Shown here piece by piece: positions 10,646-22,545 of a stretch of 27,983 nt of DNA. The notes below the pieces were generated by a model. It was not told where the DNA came from. It did not search any database and was given only the letters and a program-made list of their open reading frames with translations. Each line of letters opens with the position of its first letter. The stretch's first letter is position 1. Made by a program: the position numbers and the translations under genes. Origin of the DNA: Irpex lacteus (Eukaryota; Basidiomycota; Agaricomycetes; Polyporales; Irpicaceae); the NCBI GenBank assembly GCA_001986395.2, contig MQVO02000117.1, positions 1 through 27,983 of the forward strand, read 5' to 3'.

Positions 10646-11807
10646 TTATTCTAGTACAGTTAGTCCCTCGCTCCTATCTCCACCCATGATCCTGTCATTC
10701 ATTGCTTCACAACGCACCGAGCTTCTAATATGCTCTAACACGACTTCCGCACCATACGTCTCGCATATCGGCAAGGCCAGTGCGGCCTTCTCAATATCCG
10801 TGCGTCGCAACCGTGGTCCCCATATGCTCTCCTGGTAGGCGTCTACTAGGCGGATATATTCCGTGCACGACAGAGACTCTTCGTGGCACCTGTTCAAGCT
10901 ATGAATAGCCATCATAGCAATCGTGCTCGGTGATAAGAAGGTTGCTTGTCCCAAGTATAAGCACTGAAGACGCGGAAGTGATGGGAAGAGCAAGCCGTTC
11001 TCTGTAGACGGTGGTTGGCTACCATCAGAGTCGGAGAAGAAGGCTATATTAGTAAGGGTCACTTCCTCGACCAGTGTCCAGGTGGAGATAGCCCGGAAGA
11101 GATGGAAGCATGCTGTAGGTACAATCTATAGCATCGTAGCTAGTTAGGCCTCAGAGGACACAGTGCGGAAAGTGGCTCAGATACTCACTGCGATAGAGAA
11201 ATGATGTCCTGGATCAGGCCCTAGCCAGCTAAATCTTCTAGGACTTGAATTAACATCAGCATCAGGTGCATCCCTGATAACGAGCGCACTTAACTCACTT
11301 CGCCAGAATAAGGGCATCGTAAATATCATGCAGATTAGGATTATTGACGTGAGAGTTTAAGCGAAGTGAGAGCAGATCTAGAGGTAGAGCTGATGCGGAT
11401 GCGGATGCAGGAGTATGTCCATCGCAAGTGTTGGCAGCTGATGCCCTCGAGAGGTCGGTAGAGGCAGAGCAGAACCCAGAGTTCCCAGCCCTTTTGCTGT
11501 CGGCCAAACACTTCTTCAGGACATCGCCTAGATATTGAAAAGCTGTGTACGCAGTCGTTCCTCCTGCGAGGTTAACAATGAGTTCGCGCGGCTGATGTGG
11601 GATAGCATCCTTCTTATTCGAGACAAAAGCTGAGAGCTGTCCAATGCTGTTGAAGTGTAAGTGGGAGTAAAGGATGTAACTGCCGATTTCGTTGAAGACT
11701 GAATGAGTGCAAAGAATCTGAGCTGGATGAGGATGAAGTTCGATGGCTCGAGTCAATATTTCTTCTATGAGCTCTGTTGGAAGACTGGTGAGAGTCATAG
11801 TGGACAT
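10646..11807 (-). CDS. F-box-like protein
   Basis: Residues ~6-50, from LTSLPTELIEEILTRAIEL onward, fit an F-box: a Leu-Pro-x-Glu start with regularly placed hydrophobics. F-box proteins usually link a substrate to the SCF ubiquitin ligase through Skp1. Exon 1 runs through LHDIYDALILA. A 55-nt intron (GTGAGTTAAG...TTCAAG) joins it in phase to PRRFSWLGPDPGHHFSIA. A second intron (GTGAGTATC...GCTATAG) joins to IVPTACFHLFRAISTW. The last exon ends ...EGLTVLE (TAA 10646-10648). The part after the F-box has scattered leucines but no LRR or WD repeat that I can register, so the substrate is unknown. Such F-box genes are very numerous and fast-changing in Agaricomycetes. It converges on the KPWE gene 105 bp away. 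Confidence 0.8.
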
Positions 11808-12898
11808 CTGTAGGTATGAGATACTCCGCTCGGATGGTGGTCAGTTGTTATCAGCCAGCGCTACGTGTGGAGGACCCCGGACCACTCCCGCGCGCTTTAT
11901 TTGAAGCTCCGACTCGGACGCGTATGATCTCGTATGATCGTTTACAATTCTGTACCTCGTCACTTTGTGTCCCAATCTCGCAATTGCAATGGTAAATAAC
12001 TGTCAAGTCACGGCCCTGCAAAGGCTGCACCGCCAAACTTTTTTCATCGATTTACATCGCTAAACGAGTCTCAGACTACTTGGAAACGTTACAGCAAGGC
12101 GTACTACCCTATATACTTCATCACTAAACAGCTTGCACTTCTCCTGACATACCCGCGACTCAGTCGGATAGTTCAATTTTGCAGTTGTACGCAAGCAGAT
12201 CAATTAATATCAATGGTGACGTAGAACTACTGAAACGGCCCTGACGTGGGCCAGTGCTGCCAGCCTGAGTGCAATAGCACCTGCGGCAGTCAAACATACC
12301 CACCAAACTCTAGACCTGCAGCAAATCTAGGGCAGAAAAATGTCGAGCGATGTCAGTATCCATATAAAGGTGAGTTATGTCGTATTTCTACTATGAACCT
12401 GCCTTCTTACTGCGAAACTCTAGGGCCTTAGTAGTATGTTTGATTCAAGTACTGCGAACACTAGCAAGATGATACAATGCCTTCCACAGACACGGAGCGG
12501 TACCATCATACCAAAGCGCTCTTGGCTGCCCTATTTTGTATGTCTTTTCCCATTCCGGCATACACAAATTTCGTCTCATCTGTTGGTGCACTTATACATC
12601 ACCGTACTTAGCGTCACGTCTAAGATGGTATCTGATGTGCTGGGGCATAACTGCGCGCCGATGCGATGCATGGATATATTATCACGAAGAACTTGCGAAA
12701 CATCAGTGGACAGGGGTTACCAATATCCAAACGCCGTAACATCAACACCCGTGAAGATGTCTAGTGGCCTGTACCGTGACCACTGTCTTGCGCTCTTCGG
12801 CTCATTTTCAAGTGGCCTACTACGCACTGGTTCTGAGGGGTATATAAGGAGCATAGTTGACATCTCATCTCGCAAGCCCCGTTCATTCTCGAGTCTAT
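11808..12898. other. Interval upstream of the 7TM gene, with weak coding-like fragments
   Basis: This 1.1-kb stretch holds the promoters of the F-box gene (minus) and the 7TM gene (plus). A possible coding fragment begins at ATG 12477 (MPSTDTERYHHTKALLAALF). With a 74-nt GTATGT...TTAG intron removed it reads on through SRLRWYLMCWGITARR and YYHEELAKH to a stop near 12740. I do not recognise it. It may be a small gene, a decayed relic, or chance. Confidence 0.35.
12841..12848 (+). promoter_or_regulatory. TATA box of the 7TM gene
   Basis: TATATAAG lies about 50 bp upstream of the 7TM start codon at 12899. Its position suits a core promoter with a short 5' UTR. Most other genes in the window lack an obvious TATA box, so this one may be a regulated promoter. 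Confidence 0.55.
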
Positions 12899-14298
12899 AT
12901 GATGGTATCTTTTCGCCTCGACGAAGCCTATTTGATCGGTAGCTGGTGTTCTGCTACTTTATGGGGTAAGTTACCTGTTTACCCTCTATTGACGTTATAT
13001 TACTCACGGTGTAAGGGATACTAGGAATCTTTAGTTTCCTGCTAATAATTGTGACAGTCCAAATTGTTCAATTATACAAGCAGAGAAGAATGAACCGAGC
13101 CAAGTGGCTTACGGCCACCGCAATCGTGATCCTGTACGTTTACCAGGTCATCTGGATGGCCGAGTATTCTGACTTCTCTTTCGGAAATATAGCTACTGCC
13201 TATCAACGACGCACGCCGCTCTCGCCTTAAGAAGGCTCGTAATCGCATTGATTCAAATTCAGGGGCCCGATACAATCCACTATCTAGCCAACATGCAGCA
13301 GCCGTTGACTGTAGGAAAAGATTTCATGTATATCATGAGTGTAAGTACGATATCTATTCCAGAAATATCCTCGTTTTACACATTGCTATCAGATAATTAT
13401 CGCCGACACAGTTGTCGTTTGGCGCTGCTATGTCGTTTGGCAGGCAGATCTGCGTGTCATCGCACTTCTTGGGTTTTTGTTGTTCGGCACAATCAGTGTG
13501 TATCTTCCTCTGGTCCGTATAATTTTGATTTCATACGCATAGTAATACCTCTCGCACAGCTACAGGAGCTAGTGCACTGGCGCAGCATTTCTTGCCTTTG
13601 ACCGTCTATGCGAAAGAGGCAGTTGATGTCGGCTACGCTTTGTATGCCGTATCTTTGGCCACGAATGTCATCACCTCATTGTGCACTGTTGGTCGTGTTT
13701 GGTAAATCTGATCTCCAGCATTTTCATAGGTTCGAATTATTGACACTAGTCGGCGTTTTAGGTGGCAAACCCGTGCTCTTTCACGGTCTCTTGGTAAAGC
13801 GCATCAGACAACGTACCGCGTTTTACTTCTGCTACTCATCGAATCAGGATCCGTCATCGCTGCCGCAAAGGTCGTGGAGTTTATTCTATATATCATAGTC
13901 CCCTCGCACGGCCAAGTCAACGGGTGTAATGGTCTATATGTCATTTTCGACATGATGCCTCAAATTAACGTACTAAGTATTTTCTTCGACGCCCAACGAG
14001 CTCTCTCACTGATGTGTGCAACTTATAGGGTATCATGCCGACCCTTATTATCATAACCGTGAACGCAGGAATGACGATCGCCGACACACAGCAATTGGGC
14101 ACGTTGAGTACGTTCAAGATGAACGAATTCCCGGACCGTTCATCAACTATGGTTTTCTCTACCGACGGGCACCGGCATGAGGCCTCCGATAGACAAAATC
14201 TATCTTCTCGGTGCAAGACCGATGTGGCGTACTTAGATAACATGCTTCTTCGCACCTTAGAAACAAAGAGATCAGGCAATAGTAACGATGAACGCTAG
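12899..14298 (+). CDS. Seven-transmembrane protein of a basidiomycete orphan family
   Basis: Exon 1 (12899-12965) gives MMVSFRLDEAYLIGSWCSA. A GTAAGT...ACTAG intron joins in phase to helix 1 (GIFSFLLIIVTVQIVQLY). Later exons give helix 2 (TATAIVILYVY), helix 3 (MSIIIADTVVVWRCYVVW), helix 4 (RVIALLGFLLFGTITTG), helix 5 (LYAVSLATNVITSLCTVG), helix 6 (YRVLLLLIESGSVIAAA), and helix 7 after the motif YVIFDMMPQINGIMPTLI. A hydrophilic Ser/Arg-rich tail ends at TAG 14298. The splice after helix 2 (GTCATC near 13146 to TTCAG 13261) is plausible but unusually long (~116 nt). This seven-helix layout with ADxxxVWRCYVVW and MPQ(I/L)NGIMPTLI is one I know from large unnamed families in Agaricomycetes. It may be a receptor; no ligand or G-protein partner can be deduced. 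It lacks any rhodopsin or pheromone-receptor signature that I can see. Confidence 0.85.
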
Positions 14299-14499
14299 CC
14301 GCTACATCCGAGCCTGCGCAGTATAGTCCTTGCAAGTATAGAAAGAATGAAAGATGGTTGGAGGCTCTGTATCTATGCTCAATTGGTTCGATGTTCACTG
14401 TTGCACGAGCTATCCGTCGCTGCTCCACATCATTCGAGGGACTACCAACTATTAGCCATAGGGGGAATCACATCTGAGTCCGCGCTAGTGGAAACTGTA

Positions 14500-16772
14500 C
14501 TAGATTTGGCGGATGCATAGGGGCAGTTTCACCCCTTCATTCTCCTTTCCTCTCACCTTTGGCTTCACTGTATTGCCCCCAAGATGGTAGAAATCAATAT
14601 CAGGCTGATCAGGAGCGGGGTGGAAGGAGAAGTTGCGAATGAGAACCGAGGCCACAATCTAAATCAGTGCGATAAGTTGGGTTTACGTTGCAAGCCCTGT
14701 AAAACACAGCTCTGACCTTGAATTCGGCAAGCGCGAGTGCACGCCCGATACACATCTTGGAACTAAGAGTAAATTGGTGTTACTTAGTTTGTGCTCAGTT
14801 AGAGCAAAGCAGAACCTACCCGTCACCGAAGGTTAGAAGACCACCGAGACCAGGTCCTTGCTCGGCGGTCCCAGGTTCGAACTACCGCTCCGGCCGAAAC
14901 TCTTCCGCGTCCTGGCCCCAAATCGAAGGGTCACAGTTGATACCGTCCCTGATAGGTATCGATATGAGCTGGCCTGGCTGAACACGCAAGACATTTTGGT
15001 TGAGGCCGGGTATAGGTGTATTGAGGGGTATGGCGTCTTCAACTGTCGCCTGAGAGAACAATTAGATGACGATGCACTGACGTGAGTGTTGAAATCTAAA
15101 CTTCACCATTCGTGCGATATCCATGAGTACCGCCTTGCATCTCATGACTTCCATAGTGACTGCGTCGAGGTACTTCAAGCGATCTTTGCCTGATGCCAAA
15201 AGATCATTGAAGGTTGGCATAGCCCCATGCTGAGATTCGAATTCCACGAGTTCCTGGCGTAGCTTCTGTTGGATGAGAGGTTGATGTGCCATTTCGTACA
15301 AGAATTCCTGCAAATAGAGAACAAGTATTGTGAGGTTGCGAGATTGAGGCATGTCAAGAATTCGAAGGACGCCTACTCCCAGAACATTAGCTATTGTCTC
15401 TGATCCAGCAAATAGTATGCCGATGATCTGCGAGGACATTCAAAAGCTGTTCAATGAAGATAATCAGAGTATACAGTAGCAGGTGTTATCCTACCTCTGC
15501 AACAGCGTCGTCCTTTGAAATTTTCTCTCCGGCTTTACTTTGCTGACCTGTCATAAACGTGAGCAGTGCAAGAAGAAAACAAAGCAACAATAAGCACCCA
15601 CGCAAGACCTGTAATACTCTTGCGTCCATAGCACCAACGGACTCGTCTACGATCCCTGTATCCCATACGTTTTGCGCGATCTTCCCCAGTTCAGCCTTGA
15701 GCATGGTCGCCCACTTCGCAAGGAGCTGCGGATATGCATTGATGACAATCTCGATAAGTCGGTTAGAGATGGAATCTTCATCGGAGGGTCCGTCTGAGAT
15801 ATTCTTCAACAGAGTCTTCACGGAGTCAGGGCCGTCGGAAGAGGTTAAATTATATGCGAACATGGTCATTGAGATCGCATCTAGACTGGGTTTGGCTCTG
15901 GCGTTAATAAATTATTCAATCGTCAAACAACACAAACGAGCCTCACGAATAACTATGAAGAGCCCCCGAGACATCGATAACGGCGGAGTCCTCTGTCCCA
16001 ATGAGATCGCTCCAGTCTTCTTTGAGCTGAAATGCAACAACTTAGTCATTAGTGACTGCGGTCTCTTATGGAGGGACATAGTACATACATGGTATGCAAG
16101 ATCGAACAGTATTGGTGATACTTGCTTGACGGACTGAGGGCTGCAATAAATTACGATAAATGTGGTGGATAGTGCCAGAGAGTAATCCAACCCACTTGAA
16201 CGCCGGTGTAAGCCTGCGCCGTCGCTCGCTATGGGCTTGGCCTGGACGCATAATGTTTAGCCTTTAACTGTGAAGCAGCAAAAGCATAGTCCATATACCT
16301 TCTGAGCATAACAAACTTTCTCCAAACTGCGGAAGAATCCCGTAAAACAACGAGGTGGAGGACACAGGGATGATACTTACCCAGAGCTTCAAAATACTTC
16401 GATCAATCGCTGGCCTCCAGTAGATGGAGGTGTTATTGAGTACATGGGATGCACCTTTCGGGTCCCCTAGAACGATCACAGGACTCTGTACGTATGAAAT
16501 ATATCTTAGAAGCATGTGAATGAACGGCAGTGCCATGAACTGACCATTAAAGGACCATGAATGGCATATGTTGGACCATGCGTTTCCCTCCAAGCCCTCC
16601 ACAGTGTACCGACAGGCGCCTTCTTCAGCTCGAACATATCTCCCCAGAGATAGCTAGTAGTCGAAGGTCCAGGCAGTCGTGACAGATAGCGAGTCTGAAG
16701 AATGCGCAAGAGCAGCCTGTAGGCGACGTAGAGGAAGCATGTGGCAACGAAAGAAGTAAACCAGCACCACAT
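14500..16772 (-). CDS. Cytochrome P450 monooxygenase
   Basis: A membrane-bound heme monooxygenase that would take electrons from NADPH-P450 reductase. The start is the ATG at 16772 (MWCWFTSFVATCF), followed at once by an ER anchor helix and the Pro-rich hinge LSRLPGPS. Further exons give RRRRLTPAFNPQSVKQVSP (C helix region), the I-helix GILFAGSETIANV (AGSET in place of the usual AGxDT), and the K-helix EVMR (ExxR). FRPERW and the heme loop FGDGSKMCIG, with the cysteine ligand, follow. The heme loop is split by an intron between GDG and SKM. The protein ends ...LPLCIRQI (TAG 14500-14502). All catalytic landmarks are present and about ten introns keep frame, so it is probably active. The substrate is unknown. 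I cannot assign a CYP family number without comparison, and no neighbouring biosynthetic genes suggest a pathway. Confidence 0.93.
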
Positions 16773-17909
16773 GTTGCCCCGCAAGGTGAAAGTAGTACAC
16801 AAGATTCCCGCTACCAGCGTCTAAGCTGGGAGGAAGGGTCTTAGGGTTCTAGGGGTGAAGCTTTGTCCAACTTCTCTTGCGTCGGGTCCCGTGAATGGCA
16901 CGTGAATAATTGATGCGCCCCAAACCAGCGCCTTCATGAAGGCTCTTCGGTCACGGTTTAGCAGCACCGTCACTGGCAACCAATGTGGCCTCGTCACAAT
17001 TGCAATGAACTCCAAATGCTAATAGTCGTGCATGTGATACATACGAGATGCATGGCTTATCTAGCTCCTTTCCCCCTTGTCCCAAGACTCGCAAGCTAGC
17101 AAGTACAAGACTTTGCAAGGAACAGTGACTCAGGCTGGCGATTATCGATATGCTTAGTACATAAGTAGGTTCTCTTCATAAGTACTTGCTAAGTCTGCTG
17201 GTGCGAAGCATAGCTATGCCAAAATAAAATGCAACCGACGCAGAAAGCTGCTGGCCGGAGCGCCAGAGGCGCGAAGGCCTGCAGCGATCTGCGTCTCCTC
17301 AGGTAACATGAATCGCTTCAGTTGGCAGTCGCTGCATTTCTGTACTATTCGCAACTTACTTAAGCAGTCACGCTAATACTCAACATACCCTCAACTCACT
17401 GGTAGCGGGTTTAGCTGCCTTGGCAGCGTTAGTTACTTATGTGTATAAGGGTTGTTATTATAGGCACGCCACACCTTGAGCGATGCGCCCATCGCAATTC
17501 AGACAACTAGTGGATTCATGAGCCTTGATCGAAAACTCTTGCATCAGTAACGGGCGGGAATCCGATCTTATTCAAGCCGATCTAGACGTAAGTCCAACAC
17601 CTATAAATACACAAACGGTGAGAGCTGCAGGCATGTGCGTGATGAGCGTAGCTTACTTATGGAAGTGAAGTTTGTTGTGCCAGCTTCAAGTTCAGGAGTG
17701 AGGTTGAGCGCTGAGCGCTAAAACTCGGAATTCTTGCAGGGACCCGGGTCACTTCCGCATCAGTATACGGGGTCCTGATGCTAACGCTGGACGCGTCGCG
17801 TCGCGTGTGAAGCGCTAATTACTCCTTACACCTTTGTCGCCACCTCAGCTTGAGCTCACCGGGAAAGAGGTATCTTCGAGCAGGATTCAGGGCTACGGTT
17901 TCCTTAAAA
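16773..17909. other. Divergent promoter interval between the P450 and MRE11
   Basis: This is 1137 bp without convincing coding sequence. It carries both promoters. The MRE11-proximal end has the CGCG-rich motif listed separately, plus a GAGCGCT/GAGCGCT direct repeat near 17705-17720. Elsewhere I see only short open frames with no family resemblance. Confidence 0.55.
17791..17806 (+). promoter_or_regulatory. MluI cell-cycle box-like element upstream of MRE11
   Basis: ACGCGTCGCGTCGCGT begins with a perfect ACGCGT and repeats CGCGT-type cores three times, ending about 104 bp before the MRE11 ATG. ACGCGT is the binding core of the fungal MBF factor (Mbp1/Swi6, or Res1/Res2 in fission yeast) that drives G1/S genes, many of them in DNA replication and repair. 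The motif is seen; its use here is inference. Confidence 0.5.
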
Positions 17910-20834
17910 ATGGCAGAGAACTCACAGGAATCTAGTGGCTCACATGTTCCACCACCTCAGGACACTGCGTGTGCGTTTCTGATCACACCCATCTTGCGTT
18001 TGGTAGTTATAAGAGCTAATCCACACACAAAGTCCCAGAGGATACGTTTCGCATACTGGTTGCAACAGACAATCACATTGGATACCTAGAACGCGACCCA
18101 GTGAGGGGGCAAGACTCAATCAACACATTCCGAGAAATCCTGCAGCTGGCAGTCAAACACGATGTGAGTCAATCTTGCATCCGCTTCTAATGGCACCAGT
18201 TTAACACTTTTGGGACTAGGTTGACTTTGTTTTACTCGCTGGTGACCTGTTTCACGAGAATCGGCCCTCGCGCGACACTCTTTATCAAGTTATGGCGCTT
18301 CTTCGTGAATACTGTCTGAATGACAGACCGGTGCAGATCGAGCTATTGAGCGATCCTGAAGAAGGGAAGGCCGCTGGGTACTCGTAAGTCTTGCCATAGT
18401 AACTTTTTACACGCTACTAATTTACATCCTACATTCATTTAGCTTCCCAGCCATAAACTACGAAGACCCAAATCTAAACATCGGCATGCCTGTGTTCTCG
18501 ATTCATGGAAATCATGACGATCCGCAGGGAGCAGGGCCAGTAAGTAAAGTGCACTTGATAACATATGACGCTTAGACCTCTCAAGGTAGGAAGGAGCATT
18601 GTGTGCCCTTGACATGCTGTCGGTGTCTGGTCTTATCAACTATATGGGCAAGATTGACCTTCCGCACACCATGAACACGGATGGCCCGCCCCAAGAAGGG
18701 ATAGCGATAAAGCCAGTCCTTCTGCGAAAAGGAAACTCAAGATTGGCGTTGTATGGTGTCGGCAACGTGAAGGATGCGCGAATGCACTTCGAGTTGAGGA
18801 GCAATCGAGTTAAGATGTATATGCCGAAGGACAAGAACGACTGGTTCAATATCTTGTTACTACATCAAAATCGGTGAGTAAGCCCACTGTTAGCTGGAGT
18901 TCGACCACATCCTGATCTCTAGTTAAAAGAGTGCCCCATGGACCTCAGCAGTCCGTGCCTGAAGGCATGTTCGACGATAGTATCAACTTTGTCATATGGG
19001 GTCACGAGCATGACTGCCGCGTGGACCCAGAAGAGGTTGCTGGGAAACAATACCGAATTTGTCAGCCAGGCTCGTCCGTCGCCACATCATTAGCGGATGG
19101 AGAAGCTCTAGAGAAGTACGTTAGCTATGTCAAATCTGACTGCTTTACTAACACTGGCGTATGTATTCAGGAAAGTTGCTCTCTTGGAAGTGCAGGGGAA
19201 GGAATACCGGCTGACGCCGATACCGCTGCGCACTGTGCGCCCGTTCGTCTTAGGCGAGGTTATACTGAGCGATGCTGCCGAAGACGAAGGGTTTGACTTG
19301 AACGATCGGATGGCTATCTCAAAATACCTTCGAGCTCAGGTGAGTAGTCAAAAATCTGATCTGAAAATGTGTATCACTCACGCCCTAGACAGGTGAACGA
19401 ATTGATTGAACAAGCGAACCAGCAATGGGATGAACGAAATGAGCGCGCAAAGCAACAGGGCGAACCCGAGCTGCCTCGTATGCTCCCTCTCGTGAGATTG
19501 AAGGTAAAGCAATCCTATTTTCCGCATAAAATGCGAATATTCACGCATGTAGGTCGACACAACTGGCGTAACGGAGACCTCAAATCCTGTCCGCTTTGGC
19601 CAAGAATTTCAGGGGCGGATAGCCAATCCTCGAGACGTTCTCGTATTCCACCGCGCTAAACGCAGTGCAAGGTCTGATAAGGTCGTCATCGAAAAGCCTG
19701 AGCTTAGCATCGATGATCCCGACTTGTCCAACGCTGAGAAGCTCTCCAAAGTACGAGTCCACACACTTGTCCACGAATACCTATCTGCCCAAGAACTGCA
19801 ACTCTTGGGGGAGCTTGGAATGTCAGATGCTATTGAGTTATTCGTAGACAAGGACGATATCCATGCTATCTCCCGGTGAGTTTTGTGCGCAATAGTCGGT
19901 GATAGCTTTGCATTAACACGGAGGGTAGACATGTCGGCTCTTCGTTGAAAAAGTTGATGGGCAACGTGCAGACGAACGGGAAAGATGTAGACCTCGAAGA
20001 GGATGATCTGGACGAACTCGTACGTTGCATGCTCCATCGCGGTACAGATGTACTGAGAGCTCAAACCTGCGTAGGTGGTGAAAGCCAAAGAGCAACAAGA
20101 TCAGGCTTATCTTGAGAGGAGGGGTGATATAGAGCCGAAACAATCGAAGGTTATTTCTTTCTGTCGCCCTTCTTGAATTAGCTGACTGACAAGGACAATC
20201 ATTTAGGGCAAAGGCCGCGCAGCCTCGGATGCCGAATCCGTGGACTCGATCATGATGGAGTATAACGGTGTAGACGACGACGACGATTTCTCAGAGCCAG
20301 CGCCACCTCCCAAGAAGACAGGCAGGGGCAAAACTGCTGCCGCTACTGCTGCGGTCAAGAAGGCACCAGCAAAGAAGGCCCCGGCCAGGCGTGGAAAGAA
20401 AGACGTAAGCTTTATTCACCATGAAACAAGTGCATTGGTCATTCATAAGAAATTCCAGGTGGTATCAGACGACGAGGATGATGATGATGAGGAGCCGGAA
20501 GAGGCAGCCCCACCAAAGCGGACAAATCGAGCTGCTGTGCTGAGGTTCGTGGGCCTGGTTATTGCAGCATGCAGGCGGCTGACCAGTATTGCTGATATTC
20601 GGGATTAGCCAAACTGCGACGAAGGCGAAGAAGGCGCCTGCTAAGAAGTCTGGTGCAAGTTCCAGCAAGCAGGCGACGCTCAGCTTCGCGCCTACGACTA
20701 CGCGGGCTCCTCGCGCTGCTGCTGCGAGAGGAAGAAAGAAGACCGCAGAAGTGGTAATGCACTTTTATTCTCTCGAGATTCGAAATGGTGAAGTCTGACC
20801 ACTCCTTCAGGTTGAGCTGGATAGCGACGACTAG
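17910..20834 (+). CDS. MRE11: MRE11 double-strand-break repair nuclease, intact
   Basis: MRE11 is the Mn-dependent nuclease of the MRE11-RAD50-NBS1 complex that starts end resection and signals to ATM/Tel1. The start [20 protein letters not shown] (17910) joins across a first intron to [20 protein letters not shown]. The phosphoesterase motifs follow in order: [40 protein letters not shown] and VIWGHEHDC, with all metal-binding His/Asp present. The capping domain follows ([27 protein letters not shown]), then the RAD50-binding region ([16 protein letters not shown]). The C-terminus has an acidic/basic low-complexity tail: clustered Asp, repeated KKAPAKK, then TLSFAP, ending VELDSDD. That tail is typical of the DNA-binding region in fungal and animal MRE11. 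About ten short introns keep frame. The divergent neighbour is the P450. Confidence 0.95.
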
Positions 20835-21181
20835 ATGATCCATGAAAACAGCCAATAGACTTCTGTTGGGATCTTTCTTTGTTGCGTAGAATGACAATGC
20901 CTATGTAGGAAGCGACTCACTGATACACTAAGCGTTCCTCTTGTGAATATACACATACTTAGGAATTGTTGAGCTGTTATTCAGAAATGGACGAGGGGTC
21001 GTATGATTAAAAGTCCAAAAAATCAGATACTCTCGCGGCCGCTGGCTTGATCAGGGCGACACAGGGCGACCACGGTTATCAGGGCGCTCTATCGGCGCTA
21101 TGTGCGGCTTTGCGGTGGACGATCATTATGATTTCCCCAGAGGGCCATCAATGCATCACCGCCCACTTCACGTCGAGTACA
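20835..21181. other. Intergenic, MRE11 downstream to transposon
   Basis: This holds the MRE11 3' UTR. CAGGGCG occurs three times within 35 bp (21052-21086), close to the left edge of the inverted-repeat element. No gene is visible. Confidence 0.55.
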
Positions 21182-21205
21182 TACACGCACAGGCGAAAAA
21201 GATAT
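21182..21205 (+). repeat. Left terminal inverted repeat
   Basis: 24 bases that match the reverse complement of 22546-22569 at 23 positions. The inner part CAGGCGAAAAAGATAT is identical in both copies. Confidence 0.75.
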
Positions 21206-22545
21206 TTGTAGGATACCGCACCGGGAATAACGCCGTGATACCGGTGGCATATCCGTCGGTTAACTTTCGCAGTATAAACTGTGGATATCGGCGTGTGTGA
21301 TATCCGGTGGATATCCAATAGAGTTATACGAAGGATATCATGTGTATAACACGGAGCTATACTCAATGTACCTCAACTGTATTGGCCTGTAGAATATCAG
21401 TAGGGCATTGGAACGTGCTATATACCTCAGATAACCGTGCAGTGCGTATGAGTTACAGGCTAGTTATTACACATGGATCATGCTTTACAGGCAATAGAGG
21501 CCCCGTAGACCATCGCATGTTATTCAAAAATATAACCACGTATAGGTAGTACATGTACACAGATTGTTACAACGGTATACTGAGGAAATATCCGGGGAAC
21601 AATTACAGCAGAGAATGGTTGAGATAATTCGGATGTATATAGAGGGGGGCGCGGGCGCGGGCGTATGGACACAGTGAGGGAGGCAGTGTTGTAGGTACGG
21701 GGACGCGATCAATGATGGCGCGTGGAATGTGTCATGCTCACCGTGCTCAAGCAATGTGTTAGGGCGGGAAGGACACCAGCTGGCTGCTATGTACAGCCGC
21801 GGCGCCGCGCGTAACGGGACTCTCGTAGGTCGTGGTGGTGTGAAGTCTTACTGATCGAGTTTGTCATGCTGGCTTCTGCTATGCTGCGTGGCATTGGATC
21901 CATTGTTCTGAGGAATAACAACTTACATTAGTGCTACGTATCGCAGGCAGCGCGTCGAGGACGTAGTGTGGGGGTTTCGGGTCGACGTACCTATGTACAA
22001 AGTCTGCGTCCATAAATCCCTAGGCATCTCTTGGCATCGTCACCGGCGCGGCCTTGCATCGAACAATCATTAACGATTGGTGGAGGATGGGTGCAACACT
22101 GGGATGTGTGAATAGAGAGAAGGGGTAGTGACGTGGAAGTGGTACTAAGAAACGAACATAAGGCGTCTAGGTCACTCACGCGTTTGTGAACTTAGGAATT
22201 TTGCGACCTTGTGATGATGCATGATGAGGGATGTACAGTGCCGCCCGTCAATATGCTCAGGATACCCTTGGGATACCTCCCGGACATCCCAGCCGTGTAT
22301 ATCCAGTGGATGTCGTACGCAGGATATCAACCGGATATCCACAAAATTTATGTTGTCGTTATACTCCGGATCACCACAGCGTATAACCTGTACAATTCAC
22401 GGTTATGTAGATCTGACACCGCCAGGATACCGTTGTGACGACATCCTCAAGATAAATCATTAATTCATACGCCGGTTATCTGAAACATAATCACAGTATA
22501 TCTCCTAACTATCACCGCGATAACTTTCTCAGTTTTATCCGCACG

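Noticed and set aside
11230..11320. A 25-nt ultra-short intron in the F-box gene
   Set aside because: A normal 55-nt intron ending at TTCAAG restores the frame and gives LANPRRFSWLGPDPGHHF, which suits the family better.
14862..14890. A tRNA-like T-arm, GGTTCGAAC
   Set aside because: It lies on the opposite strand of the P450 exon coding FRPERW and EPGTAEQG. No acceptor, D or anticodon arm accompanies it.
16773..16802. P450 start upstream at 16802
   Set aside because: That codon is TTG. The ATG at 16772 sits directly before the membrane anchor.
16821..17015. A small minus-strand protein of about 64 residues
   Set aside because: It has no recognisable motif, no splice partner, and lies in the divergent promoter interval.
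14500..20834. A secondary-metabolite cluster around the P450
   Set aside because: Its neighbours are a 7TM protein and MRE11. No synthase, terpene cyclase, transporter or cluster regulator is present.
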